Part shown: positions 18,307 through 28,153 of the stretch, piece after piece
How positions within the stretch are numbered: the first letter of the stretch is position 1
How the letters are laid out: each line of letters starts with the position of its first letter
Source: Selaginella moellendorffii
Taxonomy: Eukaryota > Streptophyta > Lycopodiopsida > Selaginellales > Selaginellaceae
DNA length: 64,000 nucleotides
Assembly (NCBI RefSeq): GCF_000143415.4
Contig: NW_003314279.1
Span: forward strand, 514,503 to 578,502
Direction: 5' to 3'
Made by a program: the position numbers and the translations under genes
Notes under the pieces: model-generated
Seen by the model: only the letters and a program-made list of their open reading frames with translations
Database searches by the model: none
What the model was told of the DNA's origin: nothing

Positions 18307-18996
18307 TCACTTCACGTTTTCCACCATCCAGACCTCGATCGCACGAACATAATCCATGACACCCTTCTCGCTGCCAAGGCCATCTTTGCTCGATGCAATC
18401 TCTTGCTTTGTTTGTAGGTAGCGTTTCTCCAGCTCCTTGGCCATCCCCACCACCTTGGCCATGGAAGGTTGTGGTTGTCAGCCAGGATGGAGACCATGTT
18501 GAGGTACTTCTCGCTCGTCCACTCCTTGAATGAGACCAAGTCGGTGTGGATCGCAATGTGGTGCGTTCCAATCTCGATCTTCCGGACGACTGCCAGCACG
18601 GATTTACTCAGCCCGAGTACATCCAGGAAATCGATCGCTGTGAAGCAGGGAGGCACCCCGCACGTAATCTCTCGCATCCAGAGGTACGTCTCCGGGTTTG
18701 GGACGATCTTCCGGCGGAGCCAGCTCGATTCCACCTCGCTCATCTCCAGGCACTTGATCACGGAGTCCAAGAAGCGAGCTCTCTGGCGCTCCGTCCATCA
18801 AGGTCTCGCGGATGAGCCGGGCTTTGTGAGAGCCGGGCTGCAGAAACTCCATCCACCACTCGTCAACTTGATTGGTCGCCGTCCTGTGGGCTGGATTGAG
18901 TTCGAGCGTCTCTGCGGGGCTGAGAAGCGAATTCGCAGGGGGGATGTGGAAGGTGTCTTGGTGCTTGAAAGTGGAGAGGATGGACAAGGGTGTCAT
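18307..18996 (-). pseudogene. Broken microbial-type terpene synthase (MTPSL-like), aspartate-rich motif deleted
   Basis: From ATG 18996 the first 70 or so codons read like the N-terminus of Selaginella microbial-type terpene synthases (FHIPPANSLLSP, LNPAHRTATNQVDEWW). The reading then breaks near 18785. A second frame continues with the C-terminal half: RARFLDSVIKCLEM, PNPETYLWMREITCGVPP, and TDLVSFKE, equivalent to the NSE/NDxxSxxxE magnesium motif with Thr for the first Asn. The intervening stretch that should carry the DDxxD motif is absent. A second frameshift near 18463 moves the rest (MAKVVGMAKELEKRYLQT to a stop at 18307) to a third frame; one missing base explains it. Without DDxxD and with two frame breaks it cannot encode an active synthase. 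Confidence 0.72.
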
Positions 18997-19748
18997 GGCG
19001 AAATCTTAGAAGATCTAAGTCAGATTGGTTTGCTTGGGGGTTAAGCACATGCTAATCAATAAGTACTTGCAAAGGAATCTGCGTAGCTTGAATCTGTCAC
19101 AAACTTGTCACCGTATAGCCTAGTATGAAAGACTTGCAAATCACAAACAAAATACTTGCATTATGTTTTTTCTTTTTTGGAAAAATGCTAGTGCCATTCA
19201 CTTATGTTGGAGACTAAGTAGTCTTATTCCTCCAGCTAATAATAATAATAAAACATAGTTTTATTGTGTCGTACTGGAAGCATGAGACCACAAGCGAGGA
19301 TTTGTAATTACCTTCCTACTCCTCACAACTGGACCCAAAAGACACTGAAAACATGTCAAAACACCAGCTAAGGTGATGAGCTATTCCTTTTGTCCTCTTT
19401 TTTGGTAATATCATCTTTTGAAATACTCAGCTTAGCTTTGACCAACTGTAAACCTTCAAAGATAACAGATAACTTTGATATCGAGTATCTCCGACAAGCC
19501 ATGCTTTGCCAAAATGAAAAATAAAACCTGTCGCGATATTGTGAAGCACTTTGGTGTTTTAGAAACAATGAGACTGTTGCCCTCCAGAACTATCGAACGA
19601 CGCTCTGCAACCATATGCCAAGATAGATAAGTTATAAACATGACGAAATCAAGGACGAACCCTTCCGCCACAACCGCTTCCAGGAGGAATATAAACACAA
19701 GAAGTGTATATAAACACAAGTTTACCCAGCCATTTGTGCAGAAGCGCA
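18997..19748. other. Intergenic, AT-richer, no gene seen
   Basis: A short (AAT)n tract near 19240-19254 is the only distinctive element. Reading frames on both strands are short and without recognisable domains. The subtilase promoter should lie at the right end. Confidence 0.5.
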
Positions 19749-22600
19749 ATGGGTCTCACGAAGAGCAGCCTCTGGTACACAATCGTAGCTTCCATTTTTG
19801 TTCTTACAGCGGCCGCTCCACACAAGAAAGTGAGTATAGAACTGAATGTTGGTTGTCGCCAAAGGTCATTTTCCACTCATCATCCCTGCACAGGCATACA
19901 TCGTTTACATGGGTGAGAAATCGCACAAAGACCATAATGTCGTGCACGCACAAGTTCATTCCTTCCTGGCGGATACACTCGGAAGGTAAACAATTAGATG
20001 CTTTCTAAACATGCATACCCATACCTTTGGTTGAATTGTTGATACAGCCTTGAGGAAGCGCGGAGGAATATGATACACACCTACAAGCGCAGCTTCACTG
20101 GGTTTTCGGCCATGCTCACCGACGACCAAGCTGCACAGATAAAAAGTACGAGTTAATAAGGACAATATGTATATGCTTACCTTTGGTCGCAGGGAGAGAA
20201 GAGGTTGTTTCGATTTTCCCAAGCAAGAGTCACAAGCTCCACACAACCCATTCCTGGGACTTTTTGAATACCATCGACTCTTTCCCGGCTCAGAACAGCG
20301 ATCCCAGTGGTTGTGAGGCTTCTGGCCAAGACATTATTGTTGGCGTCTTTGACTCTGGTACATAACGAGTTTATGAAGATGCACATACCAAACCATCAAG
20401 TTTTGCAGGTATCTGGCCGGAGTCCAAGAGCTTCAACGACGTAAGCATGCCACCGATACCAAGAAAATGGAAGGGAGCTTGCCAGGATGGAGAACAGTTC
20501 ACTGCACGTAATTGCAACAAGTAAGAAGTCAAACTCCGAAACTATTGTTTTCAGACGATCTCACATGGATGCCAAAATGCCAGCAAGTTGATTGGAGCAC
20601 GCTTTTACACAAACGGATACGATGCCAGCGACCCTGAGCTGCAAAAAACCTTCATCAAATCTGCACGGGATACGGACGGACACGGGACACATACCGCGTC
20701 AACTGCAGCGGGAAGGATTGTCAACGGCATAAGCTTCCCGGGAGGCCTTGGAGCTGGAGCTGCTAGGGGAGGAAGTCCAAACTCGAGAGTTGCCGCGTAC
20801 AAAGTTTGCTGGGACGACTGCAAGGACCCTGACATTCTAGCGGGCTTTGATGATGCCATAGCCGACGGCGTCGACATTATATCTGCGTCCATCGGCCCGG
20901 ATCCTCCTCAGGCCAACTATTTCGAGGATGCTATATCCATCGGAGCGTTCCATGCCCTGCAGAAAAACATCCTCGTGTCATGCTCTGCCGGAAACAGTGG
21001 AGACCCTTTCACGGCTACCAACCTTTCGCCATGGATACTGACGGTTGCAGCGAGCTCCATAGACAGGAGGTTTGAAGCCGATGTGGTCCTTGGAAACGGA
21101 AAAATACTTCAGGTAAGCTGTTGACAGTATCTGCAACGAGTTGAGCTTGACTTTGGAAACAGGGACTAGCTGTTAATCCATACGATTCTCAGTTCTTCCC
21201 GGTGGTTCTGGGAAAGGATCTTGCTGCCGCAGGAGTGACGCCTGCAAATGCAAGGTAATACAAGTCATCGAGGAAACTCAATGGTACCTAGTTGCTTTGT
21301 TGCGCAGTTTTTGCCATGCGGACTCCCTGGACGACGTGAAAACCAAGGGGAAAATAGTCGTTTGCCAGCATGAAATCCCGATCGAGTCGAGGGGAGCCAA
21401 GGCCGCCGAAGTGAGTCGAGCTGGTGGTGCTGGAATGATCGACATCAATCCTGAAGTTAAAGACCTGGCACAACCTTTCGTGGTCCCTGCATCACTGACC
21501 GACGAGGCCCAAGCGTCCATTCTCCGTGCATATCTAAATTCCACCAGGTGAGCAGCCAAAAGTATCTATCTACAGCCCCGTCTCTAACACCCCCTGGGAA
21601 AACCAACCAGCTCTCCCATGGCCAAGTTCCTCAAGACAAACGTCGTCCTCCACGACAAGCCGTCCCCAAAAGTGGCATTCTTCTCTTCGCGAGGTCCCAA
21701 CACTGTTACTCCGGACATCATCAAGGTGAGTGGCAAAAGTTTCCTTGAGAGCTCGAGCACTCACATCCTGCTCTCCAGCCTGATATAACAGCACCAGGCC
21801 TCACAATCCTCGCAGCGTGGCCCCCTATAGCAACCGCAGGAGCCGGCAACCGAAGTGTCGACTACAACTTCCTCTCGGGAACGTCCATGGCATGCCCGCA
21901 TATCACTGGGGTGGCAGCTTTGCTCAAGGCCAGATTCCCATACTGGACAGCAGCTATGATCAAGTCGGCGATGATGACCACTGGTAAAGAACTTGTTCTT
22001 CCTTCTCACGGCTGTCCAAGTTCCTGACCCAAATTCTTCGTTGGTTTCCTTCCAGCCACCCTCTCGGATAACACGAACAGCTTGATCAAGAACACTTTCA
22101 CCAACACCCCTGCCACTCCTTTCGATTTTGGATCCGGGCATGTCAACCCAGTCGCGGCCCAGGATCCCGGACTCGTGTATGACATAAGCTTGGAGGAGTA
22201 TACCAGCTTTGCCTGTGGCCTCGGCCCATCCCCAGGAGCACTGAAGAACCTCACGATCACTGCCTGTCCACCCAATCCCATCGCTTCCTACAATCTAAAC
22301 TATCCTTCCATCGGAGTAGCCGACCTGCGAGGCAGCCTCTCGGTCACCAGATCGCTAACCAACGTCGGGCCAGCGCAATCCCACTACAGGGCCAAGGTCT
22401 ACTCACCTCCTGGCGTGATCGTGTCGGTGTACCCCTCGGAGCTCCAATTCACGCGGCCGCTCCAGAAGATCTCCTTCACCGTGAGCTTGAGCGTCCAGCA
22501 GCGATCCCAGGATTTCGTGTTTGGCGCCCTCGTCTGGAGCGACGGCAAGCATTTTGTGAGAAGCCCGATCGCCGTGAATGCTACAGCGATTGCGAGCTAG
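19749..22600 (+). CDS. Subtilisin-like serine protease (plant S8 subtilase), 757 aa, 11 exons
   Basis: Exons: 19749-19829, 19894-19985, 20048-20145, 20193-20357, 20409-20520, 20584-21112, 21163-21254, 21308-21547, 21611-21725, 21779-21983, 22056-22600. All are GT-AG and in frame. The precursor has a signal peptide ([18 protein letters not shown]), an I9 propeptide ([11 protein letters not shown] to [10 protein letters not shown]), and a catalytic domain with the Asp in GVFDSGIWPES, the His in [12 protein letters not shown], the oxyanion Asn region SAGNSG and the Ser in [14 protein letters not shown]-like insert lies between His and Ser (GKIVVCQHE). A fibronectin-III-like C-terminus follows ([31 protein letters not shown]). 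It is predicted to be secreted to the apoplast, where plant subtilases process wall proteins and propeptides. Length is typical of the family. Confidence 0.94.
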
Positions 22601-23302
22601 CTAGCTTGCTAGTAGAGAGAGGAGAGCGATGTAACAAAAAGGGGATAATCCGACACGAAAGAACGGAAAACCATCGCTGTCGCACAGGCAGCCGTGGAGA
22701 TTCGACCTAATCGGAGAGAGAAAGAAGAAAATGCGCTGCCGGATCCGACAGCCATGAAGAAAGAGGGCGACGAGAGTGAAGAACCCTAAAATATGCTTTC
22801 TATACGGATTCCAAGGCCCTGCGCGCGTGGCCGTCGGATCCTCCAATCCCCACCGCCCAATGACATGACCATTCCAAAACGGAAGGCCCCTCCTCTCTTT
22901 TTTATGCCCTCGGTTTTTCTAATGAAAAGCGAAAGGCGGTAGCTCGCTGGGAGAGCGCAGGGGGAGGACTTGTTCGCTCGATGACGATCTCGCCACCGGA
23001 GGCGCCGGGAGCTGCCGCTTGATCCAGCGCAGCATCGCCAGCGGCAGGAGCAGCAGCCGCGAGGTCAGATTTCACGCGTCTCCTCCTCTCCTCTCGCCGC
23101 TGATCGCCACTCCTCCTCCCTCTCGATCTCTGGTAGCTGGGAAGAGGCGCCATCGCCCCGGCGGATGAGGCGCCCGAGCGGTGTAGGGTTTGTGGCGATT
23201 TCTTAGAGACGAGGTTTTGCTCATGGTACTCGGTGGAGGGAGATTATGTGCCGGGGCTCGTCGCACAGGGATTCGTCGCGTCGTGAGCCTCGCGCTGCTA
23301 CA
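22601..23302. other. Intergenic region, no gene seen
   Basis: This stretch holds the subtilase 3' end and the promoter or 5' UTR of the next gene. There is a GC-rich, TC-rich stretch around 22960-23170 with antisense open frames of low complexity. No supported gene. Confidence 0.45.
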
Positions 23303-23311
23303 ATGCAATGA
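23303..23311 (+). promoter_or_regulatory. Minimal upstream ORF (ATG CAA TGA) overlapping the main start
   Basis: The sequence ATGCAATGAGC holds a two-codon uORF (23303-23311) whose TGA shares its ATG bases with the main start at 23308-23310. Ribosomes starting at the first ATG would terminate on top of the main start, which may limit or allow reinitiation. This is read directly from the sequence; a regulatory effect is inference and depends on the true transcript 5' end. Confidence 0.5.
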
Positions 23312-25199
23312 GCTGTAATCAGAAGACCTCAACCATCCTGAAAGCGGCAACAGTGTATCTGGGTGGGCAGGGCAAGAAGAGCTTGGGCAGCCGGGCCTCG
23401 GCGATCTTCGCTGGGGAGGTCCCCGACGACGACAGGGCCGATTCCTTTCTCGCCGAAAGGTCCTTCCTTCCGGTGGGTCGCGCCGCCGGGCTTTTCCCGT
23501 CGGAGCTAGCGGAGATAACTGACAGGAAGCCGCCGGTGGTGAAGAGGAGCGATCCTCCGGCTTTGGAGCAGCAGCAGCATGGGAAAAAGCAGCAGCCGGA
23601 GAGCAAGGACGATGTTCCGGTGGAGATTTTAGGACTTCCAGAGGCCGAGGGGGTGAGGACCGATCGGGACGAGCAGGCTAGCGAGTGCTCGAGCTCGTTT
23701 GGATTCAGCGACGCCACTTCCGGGGACGAGGCAAACACCAACAACGCCAGTGAAGTAGACTCCGCTGCGAGGGATGGCAATGGAGCGCTGGAGACTGACA
23801 GGTACGGAAGCCATAGACACTTCTTATCTCTCTTTGTTTTTTTTTTTTCCTTTTCTTACCACTCTTCCTTGAACGCACTCAAACGAAACGTATGACAAAC
23901 GTTTTTATATCAGGAGGAGGCCCCTGAATATGGACTGGAAAAACTATAGACGTGGTATTGAGTGGAGATGTCGGTGGCTTGATATTCGTCTTATGGAGTT
24001 GCAGAGGCAGGCTACAAAGTATGACGAGGTTCTCTCGGGGATCCAGAAGGCCAAGCCATGGGACGGGAGGACGGAGCCCGACGGTGCAGCGAGAGCAGCG
24101 CCTGTGCGGGAAGAGCGGCCCGCGCAGCCGCTCCTCCATCGCCAAAGGCGCAGGAAGGTGGAGGAGACTGTGGATGTGGCCGACTACATGTCAAAGCATC
24201 CTTTATTTCAAAGATACGGTAAAGAAGTGAATTTTATTCGATTTTCTCTTACGTCTCATAATGTCGACCTTGCAGAGAAGAAGAAGCGAGAGTATGAGGG
24301 GGAACAACACAAGGAGCCAAACGATTGTACGCGTATGATCATGTTGTCGATCTCTTGACCGGTTATGGCTAATTCTCTGCAACCATATGTTTGTAGTGGC
24401 GGCAGAAGGCGCAATGGTGAGGCTAGATCCGCCGCCTGCCGATGAAGCAAACGAAGACTCGGTAGAAAACATCATGCTCAAGGTGGAGACGTTGCAAGCA
24501 CGGGTGGTCCGGCTGAGAAACCAGCTCCGGGGCTCGATGTCGCACAAACTGCCTGGCCAGGTAGCCAGAGCAGGCGGAGGTGGCGGCGGCGCAGCGCGAG
24601 CTCCAGCGGCCAAGGCGGCTGCCGTCAGCCGTCTGACGAAGGCTGCTCCGAGCGGCCATCCTGTATCGCCAGCCGCGGTGAAAGGCGGGCAGGCTGCCCG
24701 AAGGCGGGCCTCGGACTACGATATCAACAACGTGGTGATGCCTGTCAGCGTGGGTGCCAAGTACGTGCAACATGTGAGACATGCCAACATCGAGACACCT
24801 CAGTGGCGGCTGGCCGAGAAGTCCGAAATGTGTGAAGAAGATAACTCGGATGACGAGGTTGGTTGGTTTGCTCTCTTTTTCTTTTTCTGTTTTCCTAGTT
24901 TCTTTTCCTTTTACTCGGACGAGATCTCACACGGATGAATGTATTTCAGGATACCGATGATGAAACTTACAAGAGCCGTCACGCGCCTTTGGAAGCGCAG
25001 GAGAGGCTTCATCGCTACGGGCCACGGACTAACAAAAGGCCCCCGGAAGGGGAGAAGTTGAGCGCCAGAGGTAGCGGGTAAGGTTTTCTCTTTTCTTGTT
25101 TCTCGGCTTGCTCAGTCCAGAAGCTGATGAAGTCTCTTCCTTTGCAGCTCGCACCAGATGCCTCAGTGTAGCTTGTCAGCACAATTTAGCGAAGGGTGA
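23308..25199 (+). CDS. KANSL1-like / PEHE-domain chromatin protein, 496 aa, 6 exons
   Basis: Exons: 23308-23801, 23914-24218, 24276-24326, 24397-24857, 24950-25077, 25148-25199, all GT-AG and in frame. The N-terminal third is disordered and acidic. A conserved helical motif follows (NYRRGIEWRCRWLDIRLMEL), typical of plant relatives of the NSL-complex scaffold KANSL1. Further on there is a coiled coil (NIMLKVETLQARVVRLRNQL), a Gly/Ala linker, and a C-terminal segment like the PEHE domain (YDINNVVMPVSVGAKYVQ, IETPQWR, DDETYKSRH). In animals PEHE domains bind the MYST histone acetyltransferase KAT8/MOF, so a role as a histone acetylation scaffold in the nucleus is inferred. The 3' UTR has an AGC repeat. 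Confidence 0.7.
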
Positions 25200-25237
25200 A
25201 TGAAAATCGAGCAAGCAAGCAAGCGATTGTACATTGC

Positions 25238-25269
<32 letters not shown>

Positions 25270-25270
25270 C
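25238..25270 (+). repeat. (AGC)n microsatellite
   Basis: About ten AGC units lie roughly 40 bp after the stop codon of the KANSL1-like gene, probably in its 3' UTR. Confidence 0.85.
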
Positions 25271-25595
25271 TAGAGAGAGTGGGAACGGATTGATTCCCTC
25301 CTGGTTGATGCTCGTCAGCAGCAAGCAGGTTAACCAGACAAAACTAATCTCCTCGATTCCAATTCAAGGCCTGCATTTTGTGTAGATGGTGCAGGAGGAA
25401 GGCAAAAGACAAAATTTATTCAAAATCAGAGAGACCAGAAGGAAAGCAGCTGATAAAAAACAGGTGTGACTCTTGGATGCGGCTCATAGGAGTTGTGTTT
25501 TGGTATAAATAAAATATGAGAGAGAAAAAAATCTCTTTTTTTGACCATTATGATCAATTTATATGAAAAGTTTCTCAATATCTTTGATAAACTAA

Positions 25596-26470
25596 TGAAG
25601 GCATGGCGCGCGGCTATCTGGCTGATCCGGAGGGTCATGGTACCTGTGTCCGTCAAGATCGCCAGCCCTCGCAACTGGATTTGGCCAGTGGCTGCTGCTC
25701 GGCATTTCCCGCTCTACGCTGCTGCTAGTGGGCCTCTACTTCGTAGTCGCCAAGAACGATTTTCTCGATGCCGTCGTGCCCAACCCGCTCACCGGCTACT
25801 TCATCTTCGTTGAATGATAGACTTGCAAGTGTTATTCCAGATACGTCCTCCTCATAAATGAACATCAGGCAATTTACGATCCATGGATAGTTTAATGCTT
25901 CAACGCCTGCCTCAGCTGCATAGTACGGTCCCGGGATAGTGGCGGTCTGGAGGTGGAGGCTCTGGGACAGGATGGAGATTTCCGGTGGAGTGCGAACTAC
26001 TGAGGGACGCTGTCCCGGTCTACGATTCGAGGGTGGAATGCCGACGCTGAGCTTGTTCTTGAGCCGGGTAAGATCGAGAGTAGAGTTCTATCAGACCGAA
26101 GCTTGTTTGTTTTTTCCACACGAGTGTTGCGTGCCGGGCAGTGCAGCGTTACATCTGCTCTCTCACTCTTCCAGGAAAGCCGGACGTCATGGCCAGGCTG
26201 AGGTCCTTTCGTGTGGATAGTGATCTCTGCGGGAAATGCGAGAGCACGATCGTCACAACCTGGGAGGATCTGTCTAAGAGGAGCTTAAATCCGGCTCTTG
26301 CTGGCAGGAACTTCTTGTTTCATGCTTTTGTTCCACGCAGGAGAGCGATGCATATTGGCAAGCATCGGAGGTATGCCGAGGTATGCAGAGGCAGTGCGTA
26401 CAAGTTCTTACATGCCTTAGACGTGGAGAGGATAGAATTCAACAGGACAGAAATAAAAGGAGGATTTTTT
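25596..26470 (+). pseudogene. Decayed duplicate of the F-box gene at 41237-42557
   Basis: Blocks match the intact F-box gene in order. These include KAW(R/H)AAI, VKIASPRNW against VKIANPRDW, the CCCAACCCGCTCACCGGCTA block, and the region from GCTGAGCTTGTTCTTGAGCC through GATAGTGATCTCTGCGGGAA. Intron positions of the intact gene are still present as sequence, so this is a DNA-level duplicate, not a retrocopy. The acceptor of the first intron is changed from CCAG to CCAC (near 26119), there are frameshifts, and the N-terminal F-box itself is lost. The 3' end stops at about 26470, where family A retroelement sequence begins. Confidence 0.8.
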
Positions 26471-27489
26471 CAAGCCCTAGAGTGCTTGGATTTGCAAATC
26501 TAACTTTTACATTGTTTAAATTTAGTTTTTTCCATTTCCTTTCTTTTGTTCTTTTCTTTTTGGATTTTGTTTTAGATTTAGCTTTTTCATTGTCTAAATC
26601 TTCCTTTCCTTCTAAGTTTTTTTTATTTATCTTCTTTTGCTCTTTTTCTTTCATTCATCTTTATAGTAAAGTAATAATTTTCTTCTCTGACTCTAGAGTA
26701 ACAGTTGGTGCAATTGCTTAATGTTATGTGATTGCAATTGAACAATTAAACTTAGTTGATGATGGTTTTCACAGCATGTAATATAACTCTTACTCTTGGT
26801 GCCAATCCTTGTGTTTGGCCGGAATTCTTTCAAGGGAATCCTGGGGATGATGTATATCATTAATTCAATCACTTCACAGTGATTGCCACATATCATTTTT
26901 GGGATGATGTTTGACATTTGAGTAAATTTCCCATGTGTCTCCAAGGGATGGCACTGCAATAGTACAATAGTTTGAGCGTAACAACTCGTGGGGATTGGAG
27001 TATTCTCCCAGACGTCTTCAAAATGCATTTAGACATGTTGACGATTGTGATGATGCCTTTTAACAATTGCATTGTCTTCGTCAAAGGCCATTTAAGTCGG
27101 TAATACAATTTTACATTCGTTTTTGAAACCTCTTGCTTCGTGCAAAGCCAAATATTTCGGAGCAGATTAAGCTGGGAATGTTGTAGCCAACACTTTGTCA
27201 AAATTTTGTAAGACTTGTGCATGCATTTGCTCCAACCACCATTGACAATGCCCTTCACTTAACACAATGTTATGAAATGTCACTTTTTCCACTTCTCATT
27301 GCACATCCTTTATCTCTACTTCATATGGGAAATGGTCTTGTTCCAATAAAGGTTGATGCTGTTACTGCTCAAGTCCAAAGACAAAGGCGAGGACGTAGTC
27401 GTGGCTATGATGTTTGCTGCTAGGCATGTGATGAAGTTGGTCACACTTATTGGTATTGTTGGCATTTTCTAAATTGGCAACTTCCATTT

Positions 27490-27962
27490 CCTAGGTGGAG
27501 ACCTTGGCATCAACAACGTCCTATTGATGCTACTGCAATGGAAAGTCTCATCAACAACGTCCTATTGGTGCTACTGCAGTGGAAAGTCTTGACATCATTT
27601 CATCATCTTCTCATTTCCTTGCTGGGAAATGAGGAGTTGCACGAGTAATAGAGGGACCTTGCGGGAATAAGTCAACGTACTACAATGGAAAGTCTCATCA
27701 ACAACGTCCTATTGGTGCTACTGCAGTGGAAAGTCTCGACATCATTTCATCATCTTCTCATTTCCCACTGCAGTGGAAAGTCTCGACATCATTTCATCAT
27801 CTTCTCATTTCCTTGCTGGGAAATGAGGAGTTGCACGAGTAATTGCTGGGAAATGAGGAGTTGCACGAGTAATAGAGGGACCTTGCGGGAATAAGTCAAC
27901 GATGTAAGCTCCTGAGTTTGGATGAGTAATAGAAGGACCTTGCGGGAATAAGTCAACGATGT
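27490..27962 (+). repeat. Nested tandem duplications in the gag region of family A copy 1
   Basis: Blocks such as CATCAACAACGTCCTATTGG, GACATCATTTCATCATCTTC, GGGAAATGAGGAGTTGCACG and GGACCTTGCGGGAATAAGTC recur two to four times in shuffled order. Each block carries a perfect 9-bp hairpin arm pair, CTCATTTCC and GGAAATGAG, separated by about five bases. The last duplicated unit contains the end of the TRIM LTR at 27960, so that duplication happened after the LTR inserted. Confidence 0.8.
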
Positions 27963-28153
27963 AAGCTCCTGAGTTTGGACTTCCCGGGAGGTCACCCAGC
28001 CCAGTACTATTCAAACCCAAGGACGCTTAACCCCAAATATCCCAAGACCTTTAACCGATTAGAAAAGGGGGTGCACTCTTATTCATGGGCCCTTTCCCTC
28101 TATATTTGAACCCCATGGACCGTCTCTCGAGTTGTTCTCTTTGGTTGTTTACA
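27960..28153 (-). mobile_element. Solo LTR of the 5S-bearing TRIM (Cassandra-like)
   Basis: This 194-bp sequence is the reverse complement of the LTRs at 33940 and 34301. It reads TGTAAACAACCAAAGAGAAC at its start (28153 down) and ends ...AGGAGCTTACA at 27960. It includes the 5S-like block GGGGTTAAGCGTCCTTGGG, TAGTACT and GGTGACCTCCCGGGAAGTC. No second LTR or internal region is adjacent. Flanks AACGA and AATGA differ at one base and may be a decayed target duplication. It lies inside family A copy 1. Confidence 0.82.

Noticed and set aside
22902-23350. Short minus-strand frames upstream of the KANSL1-like gene
   Set aside because: Arg/Pro-rich low-complexity shadow of a GC-rich promoter and 5' UTR.
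25596-26470. Processed retrocopy of the F-box gene
   Set aside because: Intron sequences are retained and there is no poly(A) tail, so it is a genomic duplicate.
26439-26721. K/E-rich and F-rich short frames
   Set aside because: Low-complexity T-rich leader of family A read on both strands.
27490-27962. CRISPR-like array
   Set aside because: Units are nested duplications without equal spacers, within a plant retroelement.
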